64,000 nt of DNA, from contig NC_015680.1 in NCBI RefSeq assembly GCF_000215995.1, forward strand, positions 1,054,001 through 1,118,000, written 5' to 3'. The stretch is from Pyrococcus yayanosii CH1. Lineage in GTDB: Archaea > Methanobacteriota_B > Thermococci > Thermococcales > Thermococcaceae. The notes below the pieces were generated by a model that ran no database searches, was not told the DNA's origin, and saw only the letters and a program-made list of their open reading frames with translations. How positions within the stretch are numbered: the stretch's first letter is position 1; every line of letters begins with the position of its first letter. This document shows, one piece after another, positions 51,848-60,915 of this stretch. The position numbers and the translations under genes were made by a program.

Positions 51848-53454
51848 GTGGCGAGGATAGTTCTTACTACGGACGAGACCCTGACGAGCACGTATCACAA
51901 CGTCCCACTTCTTGACTTCTTGGGATGTGCTCCCTACGATAAGCTCCCCAAATGGGTCTTCAGGCTCCTAAACTCCCAGATACCCGATGAGAACGGCCTC
52001 TCTCCATAGCCCCCTACGGCCTCAGGAAGGTCGAAGCGGCCCTTCTATCCCAAGGGTTCAGGCGGGAGGATGTTGTGGTCGCGCATCCGCGCAAGGTCGA
52101 GCAATTCATAGGACCTGAGACGACCATCGTGGCTCTCTACGAAATGGACCCACTTGGCCTCGGCCCCGTAAGCATGATGTTCACGAACGGTGGCAAATGG
52201 AGGAACTATACATCCGTCAAGTTTAAGGAGCTCGTTGAGAGAATAAACCACCTCAGGGAAGCCAAAGGGCTAAAGTTCAGGCTTGTAGTGGGCGGACCAG
52301 GTGCCTGGCAGCTCGAGATGAGGAGGGAGGAAAGGGAGAAGCTCAGTATAGACCACGTGGTGATAGGAGAGGTTGATCACGTCGCCGGAGAGCTCTTCCG
52401 GGACATAGAGAGTGGCTCAGCCCCCGAGACGATATACGTGAAGGGATGGCCAAGGGCCGAGGAGATCCCGGCGATAACTGGGCCTTCCTACAGTGGCCTC
52501 GTCGAGGTCATGCGTGGTTGCGGCCGCGGTTGCCACTTCTGCGAGCCGAACCTGAGGGTGGCTCGCTATATTTCCCTGGAGACTATTGAAAGCGAGATAC
52601 GGCTGAACGTTCGGGCAGGAATAGACCATGCCTGGCTTCATGGTGAGGACGTTTTCCTATACCGGGTCGAGGACAGGAAGAACTTCTACCCGAACGCCGA
52701 GGCCGTGGTCGAGCTCTTCGAGACCGCGGCCAAGTACACGAAGAACGTTAACCCGACGCACGGGAGTGTTGCAGCTGCTCTCGCGAACCCGGGAATGATT
52801 GAGGCAATTTCAGATATTGTTAATGGTGGCCCTTACCACTGGATTGGGATTCAAGTGGGCCTCGAAACTGCCTCTCCGCTATTAATGGGCAGGTACATGA
52901 ACAACAAGACTAAGCCCTTCTCACCCGATGAATGGCCTTGGGTCGTGCTCAACGGCACATATGTCTTTAACGAGAACTACTGGTTCCCGGCCTACACCAC
53001 GATACTCGGTCTTCCTGGGGATACGGATGAGGACGAGATAATGACCGCCCAGCTAATAATCACGATGGAGAGGGAACTCGAAGAGAAGCTTGGTAGCAGG
53101 GCTCACTTCACGGTCACACCCCTGGCCTTTGTTCCCATGGGTCTGCTAAAGGGCGAGGAGTTCTATAGGATAGAGGACATGATAACCTACGGCCATTTCC
53201 TCCATCTCTACTACGCGTGGAAGCACATGATGCGAGAGGTTACCAAGAGCCTTCCCAAGGTCATGAGGGGGAATCCTTTCCTGATACCCTTCTACCCATT
53301 GGCGAGGCTCGGGACAAGGATCGTGCTTAGGCAGATAGAGAAGTGGGGCAAAAAGAGAGGGTTCGAGGTGAAGAGGCTGGAGCCCCTCGACATTAGGATT
53401 GAGGTGAACGGGCACAGATGGTGGGATAAACCAAACCTGGCCGAGGCGTTCTGA
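51848..53454 (+). pseudogene. Radical SAM/B12-binding-like protein, frameshifted in a CT repeat
   Basis: The first frame (GTG start after GGGGGGAAGAAC) encodes ARIVLTTDETLTSTYHNVP and LLDFLGCAPYDKLPKWVF, a cobalamin-binding-like N-terminus, then stops at TAG 52007. Removing one CT from CCTCTCTCC (51997-52005) continues SIAPYGLRKVEAAL into the downstream frame with the radical SAM motif GCGRGCHFCEPN and HWIGIQVGLETASPLLMGRY. Together they make an intact-length enzyme of about 534 residues. Without that, the cluster-binding domain has no N-terminal half. Confidence 0.75.
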
Positions 53455-53532
53455 ACTTACAAAGCTCAACACCCATACTCTATGGATTACACTTGGCGAT
53501 TCATTTTTAACCTTAGCCGCCCACTTCCAGCC

Positions 53533-54333
53533 ATGCCGCGCTTCACGCCCGAAGAGATAATCGAGCTCATCGTCGAGATAAGGAGGGAGCACGGCCTTCC
53601 AACGCCACCCTTCGAAATAGATGAGGTTCGCTACGATCCGGAAGGAGACAAGCTTTTCATAATAGCCCACGACAGGACAGACAAAAGCGTCGTTATAGGG
53701 AGCAGCCTCGTGATAGGGAAACTCAAGGAGAGGCTCGGCGTGAAGCTCGTGAGCGTTTACACGACTCTTGACATCCTCCTAAAGAGGATGCGACTTGAAG
53801 AAAGTAAGCGGTTCGCCGAGGAGCACGGCCTTGACTTCTTGCTCCCAATAATAGAGGCCGAGTTCTCTTTTCCCCCGAGGAAGTGGCCACCCCTCAGAGG
53901 ATCTGGTAAAGCTCTCGTCTTCCTTGGCTTCAACGCTCATGCCCTTATTGGCCTCGCGAAGAACTTTGGCCTTCAGCCTATCGTCTACGGTGTTCGCTAC
54001 TCTTTTCCACGGATGGAGTTCATACCAGTGGACAGGCCTTGGAGGGAGATCCTCTTTCCCGACCCTCACTTTTTGGCGGAGCTCGGCAAGGACGTTGGGC
54101 TCGTGCTTGCGGAATTCACGTTTCCCGCTAAAGCCGAAAGGGATGTAATTCTGCTCAATCCCATCCGCTTCCTTAGGATAAACTACTTCGAACTCAAGTA
54201 CATGTTCGGGGAGTCAAGGCCGGCTGTTTTTGATAGGGAAGATCTCGTTGACTACGTGGTCTCGATGGTTTCCGAGGGGCTCATGGAGGCCACGGACGGG
54301 GCCAGGATAATAAGGTGGGGGTGGAGGCGGTGA
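53533..54333 (+). CDS. Conserved-looking protein of unknown function
   Basis: 266 residues with no recognised motif. It begins MPRFTPEEIIELIVEIRREH and has an alpha/beta middle (RGSGKALVFLGFNAHALIGL) and PVDRPWREILFPDPHFLAEL. TTTTTAAC lies about 27 bases ahead of this ATG, so it is probably leaderless; an upstream in-frame ATG would precede the transcript start. The end overlaps the next gene by four bases. Confidence 0.6.
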   Translation: MPRFTPEEIIELIVEIRREHGLPTPPFEIDEVRYDPEGDKLFIIAHDRTDKSVVIGSSLVIGKLKERLGVKLVSVYTTLDILLKRMRLEESKRFAEEHGLDFLLPIIEAEFSFPPRKWPPLRGSGKALVFLGFNAHALIGLAKNFGLQPIVYGVRYSFPRMEFIPVDRPWREILFPDPHFLAELGKDVGLVLAEFTFPAKAERDVILLNPIRFLRINYFELKYMFGESRPAVFDREDLVDYVVSMVSEGLMEATDGARIIRWGWRR

Positions 54334-54902
54334 TAATCGGCATCGTTGGGAAGATAGCGGCCGGAAAGACGACTGTAGCAAAGTTCCTTGAGGAAATCGG
54401 ATTTTGTCGAGTGAGCTGCAGCGATCCGCTCGTGGACCTGCTGAAGGGAAAAATCTGGCGCTACACGTGGGTTCCCGAGGTGCCCATAAAGGGAGAACCG
54501 ACGAGAGAGACCCTGATAGAGCTTGGCCGTCTGCTGAAGGAGAAGTACGGGGAGGACGTGCTCATTCGCCTCTCCCTTGACAGGACGAGGGAGTGCGAGA
54601 ACGTCGTCATAGACGGCGTTAGGTCAAGGGGTGAGGTAGAGGCCATAAAGCGGAGGGGAGGCATAGTTATTTACGTGGAGGCTCGGCCTGAGATAAGATT
54701 CGAGCGGCTCAGGAGAAGGGGAGCCGATAAGGATAGGGAAATAAGGACGCTCGACGATTTAAAGAGGTTCGACGAGATTGAAGAGAGACTTTACCGCACG
54801 AGCGAGCTCAAGGCCCTCGCGGATTACGTCATAGTCAACGAGGGCACCCTCGAGGAGCTCCGGGAGAAGGTTATGAGGATAATCAATTTAAAGGTTCGGT
54901 GA
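54330..54902 (+). CDS. UPF0200/dephospho-CoA-kinase-like P-loop kinase
   Basis: 190 residues. P-loop IIGIVGKIAAGKTTVAKFL, VVIDGVRSRGEVEAIK and the lid-like FERLRRRGADKDREIRTLDD resemble the archaeal UPF0200/CoaE-type kinases. The exact substrate is unknown. I chose the GTG that overlaps the previous stop (GTGA), with GGTGGAGGCG ahead; earlier in-frame GTG codons are alternatives. Confidence 0.8.
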   Translation: MIIGIVGKIAAGKTTVAKFLEEIGFCRVSCSDPLVDLLKGKIWRYTWVPEVPIKGEPTRETLIELGRLLKEKYGEDVLIRLSLDRTRECENVVIDGVRSRGEVEAIKRRGGIVIYVEARPEIRFERLRRRGADKDREIRTLDDLKRFDEIEERLYRTSELKALADYVIVNEGTLEELREKVMRIINLKVR

Positions 54903-54911
54903 GACAATCCT

Positions 54912-54971
54912 ACGCCCTCCCCCCTCACACCCCCGCGAAAGGTGACCGGGGGGCGGTCGGGGAGGGCACAT
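54912..54971 (+). ncRNA. H/ACA box guide sRNA
   Basis: A 9-bp lower stem, GCCCTCCCC (54914-54922) with GGGGAGGGC (54959-54967), is directly followed by ACA (54968-54970), as in single-hairpin archaeal H/ACA RNAs. Above it is an asymmetric internal loop (CCTCACA and GCGGTC, the presumed pseudouridylation pocket). An upper CCCCCG/CGGGGG stem and a CGAAAGGTGAC tip with GA and TGA elements of a kink-loop follow. A TATA (ATTTAAAGG, 54886-54894) predicts transcription from about 54912. The target is not identified. Confidence 0.75.
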
Positions 54972-56026
54972 TATCCCCCTACAACCTTCTGAAGAAGCTT
55001 CCATTGCTTCTCGTCCCAAGCGCTCCTATCCGTGACTACTATCAGCGTCCCGTCTCTCATGAGAGTCATATCCCTGAGAGTTGCTAAGAACTTCAGCAGA
55101 GCATCAAAGCCGTTATATAGGGCCAAGTACTCGGGGCAATCTAGGATTACAACACCTCCTTCAAAGGCAGAGAGATATTTCCGAGTTAGTTCCAGCATCC
55201 TCGGGAGATTCGTGGGTCCGATGTTCCTATCGTGTTCGGCGAGAGCTTGAGTAACGAAGTAGACATGCCAAGAGGGCGAACCGTCAATGTTTCTCAGGAA
55301 AGCAAGTGCTTGAACGTTAGCTATCTTGGGAAGCACGCTTGTTTGAAAATCTTCCACATTAATTATCATCGGACCCTTCTGGACTCCGGTCGGGGCTTGT
55401 GACCTGATCTTGAAGTATTCTTCGCTCCTCACAAATCTGATGACACCATACACGAGGGTAAACACTAGAACTGTTGCTATTGTAAAGCCTATGGGGGCAA
55501 ACCACTCAACAGGCCTAAGAAACGGATAGTCCATCTCGTGCAGGCCAATTAAGGATAATGATAAGATGAGAAGCATTGAATCTTTCCTGTATATATCCCT
55601 AAGGCGGAGGAGAAAGAGGCCAGCAAGGAACGTGAAGAAGCCAGATATCCCATAGCCCGTACCCACCATAACAGCCTCCAAGTTACTTGAATGGAAACCT
55701 AAGAGGAGAGAATACAGGGTCAGAATGAGGGGCGTAAGGGGAAGAATTCCAAGGAGCTTGGAAGTTGGAAGAACATCATCTTCTCCGAGCAGCAAGATGG
55801 AGGTCAGCAAGAACAACGAGGATGTTATGGCCACAAAGATGACACCTAACGTTGGGATCTGAAGAATATCGAAGAGCGTATGAATGGCATAGGTTATCAA
55901 AGCGAGGGCCATTACGAAAGCAGAGCGACGACCCGTCTTAAAGTAGACATGGAAGATGTACGCGGCGGCACTAACTTTGACAATGAACGTTATCATGCGA
56001 ATTATATCGATGGTTTGCCACAGCAT
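54971..56026 (-). CDS. DUF835 membrane protein
   Basis: 351 residues. About seven N-terminal helices (ITFIVKVSAAAYIFHVYF, FVMALALITYAIHTLF, FVAITSSLFLLTSILLL and others) are followed by a cytoplasmic DUF835 domain (YLSAFEGGVVILDCPEYLAL, YNGFDALLKFLATLRDMTLM, LIVVTDRSAWDEKQWKLL). DUF835 occurs in archaeal signalling-type proteins but has no known activity. AAGGTGTGGC precedes the ATG; in-frame codons upstream overlap the rio2 promoter. Confidence 0.82.
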   Translation of the reverse strand: MLWQTIDIIRMITFIVKVSAAAYIFHVYFKTGRRSAFVMALALITYAIHTLFDILQIPTLGVIFVAITSSLFLLTSILLLGEDDVLPTSKLLGILPLTPLILTLYSLLLGFHSSNLEAVMVGTGYGISGFFTFLAGLFLLRLRDIYRKDSMLLILSLSLIGLHEMDYPFLRPVEWFAPIGFTIATVLVFTLVYGVIRFVRSEEYFKIRSQAPTGVQKGPMIINVEDFQTSVLPKIANVQALAFLRNIDGSPSWHVYFVTQALAEHDRNIGPTNLPRMLELTRKYLSAFEGGVVILDCPEYLALYNGFDALLKFLATLRDMTLMRDGTLIVVTDRSAWDEKQWKLLQKVVGG

Positions 56027-56093
56027 ATGCCACACCTTATACTTTATCTCTTGTGCTAAGATTTTATAAATTATCTCTCGAATAACTTTGCCG

Positions 56094-57032
56094 ATGGTTA
56101 GCAAGCTACTTGCCCTCGAAGCCTATCCAAAGCTCAAGGACATAGACTTCCGGCTACTCAGGGCAGTGGAGCTTAACATGAGGTACCACAGATGGGTCCC
56201 CCTCGAGGACATAGCGAGGTTTGCCCGCATGGACGTCGAGAGTGCCAGCCACAGACTTGGCCGCCTGGATAATTGGGGCCTTGTTGTTAGAAGGAGCGAC
56301 ATAGGTTACATAGGCTACCAGCTAACGATCCACGGCTACGACGCTCTCGCCATAAGAGCCTTCGCTAAGAAAGGCGTCATAGAGGCCATAAGCACGACGC
56401 AGATAGGAGTCGGAAAAGATGCCGATGTTTACGTGGCCCTCACACCTAGTGGGGAGAAGGTTGCGGTGAAATTTAACCGAATCGGAGAAAGGACGAGCGC
56501 GAGAAGGGCCGGCTACCATGGCCACGTCTTCGCGGACAAGCACCACAAGAGCTGGCTTTATGTTTCGAGGCTTATAGCGAAGAGAGAGCATGAGGCCCTC
56601 ACCCTGCTGAGCCCCTTCGCAAAGGTTCCAAAGCCAATAGCCTGGAACAGGCATGCCATAGTCATGGAGTTCATAAGCGGCGTGGAGCTGGCGGAGCTGA
56701 GGGACACGGACCTGACTAAGGAAGAAGCTGAGGAGATACTGGGAAAGGTCCTGGATGAGTACGAGAAGATAGTTCGCTTCGGAATCGTTCACTCGGACAT
56801 GAGCGAGTTCAACGTCGTCCTGACTGAGGATGGGGATATCCTAATAATAGACTGGGCCCAGTACCTGAGCGCCGCCCATCCCGAGAGCCTTGCCCTGCTG
56901 AAAAGGGATATATCCGTTCTCCTTAACGCCTTCAGGAGGAGATGGGGCGTTAAGAGAGATTTTGAGAAGGAATGGCCGAGGTTCTACGAGGCCTGGCTGA
57001 AGGGAAGGGGGGAGGTTGATTCTGAGAAGTGA
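56094..57032 (+). CDS. rio2: RIO2-type atypical serine kinase/ATPase
   Basis: 312 residues. An N-terminal winged helix (AVELNMRYHRWVPLEDIARF, SHRLGRLDNWGLVVRR) leads to the RIO domain with IGVGKDADVYVAL (P-loop-like), AVKFNRIGERTSARRA, the catalytic loop IVHSDMSEFNVVL and the metal Asp in LIIDWAQYLSA. RIO2 matures the small ribosomal subunit. TTTTATAAATT lies about 30 bases upstream, so it is leaderless, starting at the ATG after TTGCCG. Confidence 0.96.
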   Translation: MVSKLLALEAYPKLKDIDFRLLRAVELNMRYHRWVPLEDIARFARMDVESASHRLGRLDNWGLVVRRSDIGYIGYQLTIHGYDALAIRAFAKKGVIEAISTTQIGVGKDADVYVALTPSGEKVAVKFNRIGERTSARRAGYHGHVFADKHHKSWLYVSRLIAKREHEALTLLSPFAKVPKPIAWNRHAIVMEFISGVELAELRDTDLTKEEAEEILGKVLDEYEKIVRFGIVHSDMSEFNVVLTEDGDILIIDWAQYLSAAHPESLALLKRDISVLLNAFRRRWGVKRDFEKEWPRFYEAWLKGRGEVDSEK

Positions 57033-57081
57033 GAGAAAACGCCTTATAATCTACGGTCCAATTCTGGGCGGAGGGTCCAGA

Positions 57082-58029
57082 ATGAGAGTTCTCGTTACGG
57101 GGGGTGCGGGATTCATTGGCTCCCACCTCGTGGACAGACTCATGGAGGAGGGGCACAGGGTAAGGGTTCTGGACGATTTAAGTGCTGGACGGCTCGAGAA
57201 CATTCGAAGATGGCTCAACCACAACCGCTTTGAGTTCGTGAGGGGTGACATGAGGAACCCTGAAATCGTGAGGGAAGCCGTCGAGGACGTTGACGTCATC
57301 TTTCACCTGGCCGCGAACCCCGAGGTAAGGATAAGCTCCCAGAGCCCAGTGCTCCTCTATGAAACCAACGTGCTCATAACCTACAACCTCCTCCAGGCGA
57401 TTAGAGATTCAAACGTCAAGTTCCTCGTCTTCACGAGCTCCTCGACCGTCTATGGAGATGCCAAAGTCCTTCCAACGCCTGAGACTGCATGGCTTGAGCC
57501 AATAAGCGTCTATGGAGGGGCCAAGCTCGCGGCTGAGGCACTGATAAGCGGCTACGCTCACATATTCGATTTTAAGGCGTTGGTCTTCAGGCTTGCGAAC
57601 ATAATCGGCGAGAGATCGAACCACGGCGTCATCTACGACTTCATAAACAAGCTCAGGAGAAATCCAGAGGAGCTCGAGATACTTGGAGATGGTACGCAGA
57701 GGAAGAGCTACCTCCACGTGAGCGACACTATCGAGGGCATGCTCCATATATTCGAACACTTCAGAAAGGAGGATAAGGTCTACGACGTCTACAACCTCGG
57801 GAACGAGGACTGGATAACCGTTAGGGAGATAGCGGAGATAGTGAGTGAGGAAATGGGCCTTAGACCGGTCTTCAAGTTCACGGGCGGAGTTGACGGAGGG
57901 AGGGGCTGGAAGGGGGACGTCAAGTTCATGCTCCTCAGCATAGAGAAGGCCAAGAGAACAGGCTGGAGGCCGAGGATGAGTAGCAGGGAGGCCGTAAGAA
58001 AGACCGTGAAGGAGCTTTTAAAAGGTTAG
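57082..58029 (+). CDS. NAD-dependent nucleotide-sugar epimerase/dehydratase
   Basis: 315-residue short-chain dehydrogenase-type enzyme. NAD motif VTGGAGFIGSHLVDRLM, catalytic TSSSTVYGD and YGGAK (YxxxK, SVYGGAKLAAE) and RKSYLHVSD. The family converts UDP- or dTDP-sugars, as in GalE. It probably supplies sugars for surface glycosylation. GGAGGGTCC precedes the ATG; an in-frame upstream stretch is untranslated. It converges with the ATPase by four bases. Confidence 0.9.
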   Translation: MRVLVTGGAGFIGSHLVDRLMEEGHRVRVLDDLSAGRLENIRRWLNHNRFEFVRGDMRNPEIVREAVEDVDVIFHLAANPEVRISSQSPVLLYETNVLITYNLLQAIRDSNVKFLVFTSSSTVYGDAKVLPTPETAWLEPISVYGGAKLAAEALISGYAHIFDFKALVFRLANIIGERSNHGVIYDFINKLRRNPEELEILGDGTQRKSYLHVSDTIEGMLHIFEHFRKEDKVYDVYNLGNEDWITVREIAEIVSEEMGLRPVFKFTGGVDGGRGWKGDVKFMLLSIEKAKRTGWRPRMSSREAVRKTVKELLKG

Positions 58030-59339
58030 ACATCCAAGCATGCCAAAAAAACGTGCACGGGAATCATGAGCGGACTCTTCCGGAACTCGTGCTTAGTGAG
58101 TGTTACGACCTTCCTTATTTTCCCAACCCTAACCTTTGATGGCTGGGCTTTTTCCTGCCATTTAACTTCAAATCCCACTCCAGCCCTCGTTACAACGTCA
58201 ATTTCACTCCCATTTCTCCAGTAACCAACGCTCCACTTTCGGGCGAGATGTGTGGCCACAATGCCTTCAACGACTGCGCTCTCATCAGGTTCCTCAACCA
58301 GGCACCACCATGAAAACATGCTGTACAGGAAGGGGTCCGTGAAATGTATTTTTTTCTCTTTTTTGAAGTCTGGTTCGAGGGTGTTCGGGCTAAAGTAGGG
58401 TAGAACTCTAACGACAAAGTTCCTTTCAAAGAACTCAATATAGCTGAACACGGTCTTGTGGGAGCCGATCTCAACTTCTTTTGCGATTGTGTTCCACCCA
58501 ACGGGAGAGGGCACTCTGTTGAGGAGGGCCTTTATAATCCCTCTGGCGACGCCTTCGCTCTTTCCGGCCCTCAGCAGATCTCCCCTTATCCACGAGATAT
58601 ATATGTCATATGACTCTCTGCTGACGCTCCCCCTCTCAAGGATCTCCCTTACGACCCTAGGAAAGCCCCCACTCCTTAGGTAAAGCATGAACATCTCGTA
58701 AAGCCTGTCCTTCCAGGGGAGAAGTCTTAGGCATTTTGATACGTCCCCGTTTGGGTCAACGGTTGGAAGCTTTGAATAAATTTCAGGTGCCGCAACCTTT
58801 AGGAATTCTCGAAAGCTAAGGGGATACATTATGATGTCTCTTCCCATGCCTCTCCTGCCCGGGAATGTTTCAACCTCTCCCTTAACGTACATACTTGTGG
58901 AGCCAGTTAGAATTAGGACGTCATTCCTGAACTTTCCCATATCAATATACAGCTTTATTGCCCTGAACCATTCTCTTGGAAACGTTATCTCGTCGAGGAA
59001 AATGTAAGACCTCTCAATGCCCTCAACTTTGCGGAACTGCATGTATTCATCCAGGACTTCCATTAGCTCCTTGTAGTCGCTCAGATAGTCTGCCCGGAGG
59101 TAGAATATCGCCGTTGGAGGAACGCCTTCGTCAAGAAGCTTCTTTATAAGAAGCTTGAGGAGCGTTGTTTTGCCTACCTGCCTCGGACCGAACACGAAGT
59201 TCAGGGAGAATGGCTCGAGGGATATTTCTTCAATTGCCCGGGGCACCCATTTGACCTTGGCTTCCTCCCATTTGCGGTAGTCCTCGTCCTCTCGAATGAA
59301 CTCTGCCCCTCTCCACCATGGATTGAACTGTTCAATCAT
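58026..59339 (-). CDS. AAA ATPase of the DUF4143 (archaeal ATPase) type
   Basis: 437 residues. Walker A NFVFGPRQVGKTTLLKLL, Walker B SYIFLDEITFPREW and sensor VLILTGSTSMYVKG are followed by a DUF4143 region. The C-terminal part (GFEVKWQEKAQPSKVRVG) has a restriction-endonuclease-like pattern. Archaeal members are often mobile or defence-linked but function is unproven. The start is next to an inverted repeat. Confidence 0.85.
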   Translation of the reverse strand: MIEQFNPWWRGAEFIREDEDYRKWEEAKVKWVPRAIEEISLEPFSLNFVFGPRQVGKTTLLKLLIKKLLDEGVPPTAIFYLRADYLSDYKELMEVLDEYMQFRKVEGIERSYIFLDEITFPREWFRAIKLYIDMGKFRNDVLILTGSTSMYVKGEVETFPGRRGMGRDIIMYPLSFREFLKVAAPEIYSKLPTVDPNGDVSKCLRLLPWKDRLYEMFMLYLRSGGFPRVVREILERGSVSRESYDIYISWIRGDLLRAGKSEGVARGIIKALLNRVPSPVGWNTIAKEVEIGSHKTVFSYIEFFERNFVVRVLPYFSPNTLEPDFKKEKKIHFTDPFLYSMFSWWCLVEEPDESAVVEGIVATHLARKWSVGYWRNGSEIDVVTRAGVGFEVKWQEKAQPSKVRVGKIRKVVTLTKHEFRKSPLMIPVHVFLACLDV

Positions 59340-59340
59340 G

Positions 59341-59375
59341 TTGGTATTTGAATTACCAAGAACTTAAAAACTATT
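59341..59375 (-). promoter_or_regulatory. Promoter of the DUF4143 ATPase with overlapping inverted repeat
   Basis: TTGGTA (59341-59346) and TACCAA (59354-59359) form an inverted repeat around a 7-base spacer, between a TATA-like CTTAAAAA (59363-59370, minus strand) and the ATG. This is a likely operator or 5' leader element that controls the ATPase. Confidence 0.5.
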
Positions 59376-59458
59376 TGGTAGCCTCGGGAACACCCTCACT
59401 TAACGCACCCGCAAAAAATAATAAGGGTTTGAAGCGCTCAGTCTGAGAGGGGGCGCTC

Positions 59459-60454
59459 ATGAAAGTCGTTATAATGGCAGGCGGCTATGCCACGAGGCTT
59501 TGGCCCATAACGAAGTCAAAGCCCAAGCCCCTTCTCCCCGTAGGGGAGAGGTTGATAATAGATTATATACTTGATAAGGTCAAGGAGCTTGACCTCGATG
59601 TTTACGTTTCAACTAACCGGTTCTTCGCGCGACAATTCGAGGAATGGGCCAAAGAACGGGGCATTGAGCTTATCATTGAGGATACCCTAACCGAAGAGGA
59701 AAAGCTGGGAACGATGGGTGCCCTGAGGTATATCGCGGAGAAGTTAGGCTCTGATGATTACCTCGTCATAGCCGGTGATAACATATTCTCCTTCTCCCTC
59801 AGGGACTTTCTTAATCGCTATGAGGGAAAGACCATAATAGCAGTCTACGATGTGGGCGACCTCAAGCTCGCGAAGAGGTACGGTGTTGTTCTGCTCGAGG
59901 GAGATAGGGTGATAGACTTTGAGGAGAAGCCTGCGACGCCTAAGTCGACCCTGGTAAGCACAGGCCTCTATATATTCCCCGAGGATGTCATGGAGCTCTT
60001 GGAAGATTACCTTAGGGAGGGGAATAGGGACTCGCCCGGCTACTTTCTCCAGTGGCTCCTGAAGAGAGGCGTAGAGATAAAGGCTTATAAGTTCGACGAC
60101 TACTGGTACGACATTGGAAGTGCAGACAGCTACATCGAGGCCATGAAGACCCTCATGAAGGAGAGCTACATCGAGGAGATTCAGATAAGCCCCTACGCAA
60201 AGATAATTCCCCCAGTTGTGATAAAGCGGGGGGCGAAGATACTTGGCCGTTCCATAATCGGGCCCTACGTCTACATCGGGGAGGACTGCGTTATAGAGAA
60301 TTCGGACATAAGTGACTCCATAATCTTTAGGGGAACGATAATAAGGAATTCCACAATCTGGCGCTCCATAATTGACGAGCGTTGTGAGATAAGGAATCTT
60401 GAGCTCAAGAAGAGCCTCGTCGGCGGGCATGCGAAGATTCAGCGGGGGGACTGA
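59459..60454 (+). CDS. NDP-sugar pyrophosphorylase (mannose-1-phosphate guanylyltransferase-like)
   Basis: 331 residues. It begins MKVVIMAGGYATRLWPITKS with KPKPLLPVGE, the nucleotidyltransferase signature, and has LVIAGDNIFSFSLRDF and VIDFEEKPATPKS. A C-terminal left-handed beta-helix follows (ISPYAKIIPPVVIKRGAKIL). It makes NDP-sugars for surface glycans or polysaccharides. GGGGGCGCTC precedes the ATG. The exact nucleotide and sugar are not settled. Confidence 0.9.
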   Translation: MKVVIMAGGYATRLWPITKSKPKPLLPVGERLIIDYILDKVKELDLDVYVSTNRFFARQFEEWAKERGIELIIEDTLTEEEKLGTMGALRYIAEKLGSDDYLVIAGDNIFSFSLRDFLNRYEGKTIIAVYDVGDLKLAKRYGVVLLEGDRVIDFEEKPATPKSTLVSTGLYIFPEDVMELLEDYLREGNRDSPGYFLQWLLKRGVEIKAYKFDDYWYDIGSADSYIEAMKTLMKESYIEEIQISPYAKIIPPVVIKRGAKILGRSIIGPYVYIGEDCVIENSDISDSIIFRGTIIRNSTIWRSIIDERCEIRNLELKKSLVGGHAKIQRGD

Positions 60455-60915
60455 CCTTCTTCTCGCCCTGAAGGGTGAGGGGTTCCACTGGGCTGTTCCG
60501 TAGGTAGTAAAAGGCGTGAAATTTGGCATTTTTGTTTTCCGTAATTTTTAAATACTTTTGGGCTAACCAGAATGGTTTCTAAGATTTCTGAATATTTAGC
60601 TCGATTTTCTGCCTCGGAGGTCACAAGCGCAAGCCCTCTCGTTTCCACGTCCCTGTAATACTCTATTCTCTGCTTCGTTGGTATTTCAAGAACCATCGTC
60701 CCGTAGAACTCTTTCCCGACAAGAACCTGCTTCACTAGAGATTCCGCGAGGTATCTTCCTACCGAGGGCGGTTGCTATATCGGTAACTCACAGGCATCGG
60801 CACCAGAGCCACCGGAGGATACATCGAGCTCGCTTCCTGAATGTAGAGGAGACTGCTGAGGTATTCGGGGGTGGAGGTTATCGAGAGATGATGATAAATT
60901 GAAAAATTTCAAAAT
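60455..60915. other. Intergenic region with decayed coding fragments
   Basis: This 461-base gap has no intact gene. A minus-strand frame (listed separately) spans about 60480-60770. On the plus strand, 60834-60902 reads ARFLNVEETAEVFGGGGYRE then MMIN and stop, without an upstream start; the GGGG-Y/H-R-E pattern resembles the end of a DHH-type phosphoesterase, but weakly. A TATA-like ATTTAAAAATT lies near 60545. I see no RNA gene here. Confidence 0.5.
60483..60770 (-). pseudogene. Gene remnant, unrecognised
   Basis: A coding-like frame beginning with a TAG-flanked QPPSVGRYLAESLVKQVLVG and continuing through FYGTMVLEIPTKQRIEYYRD and VETRGLALVTSEAENRAKYS. It then decays into ISRLLLPTEQPSGTPHPSGR, which overlaps the end of the pyrophosphorylase gene. 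It has no good start codon or ribosome binding site. I do not recognise the family. Confidence 0.4.
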
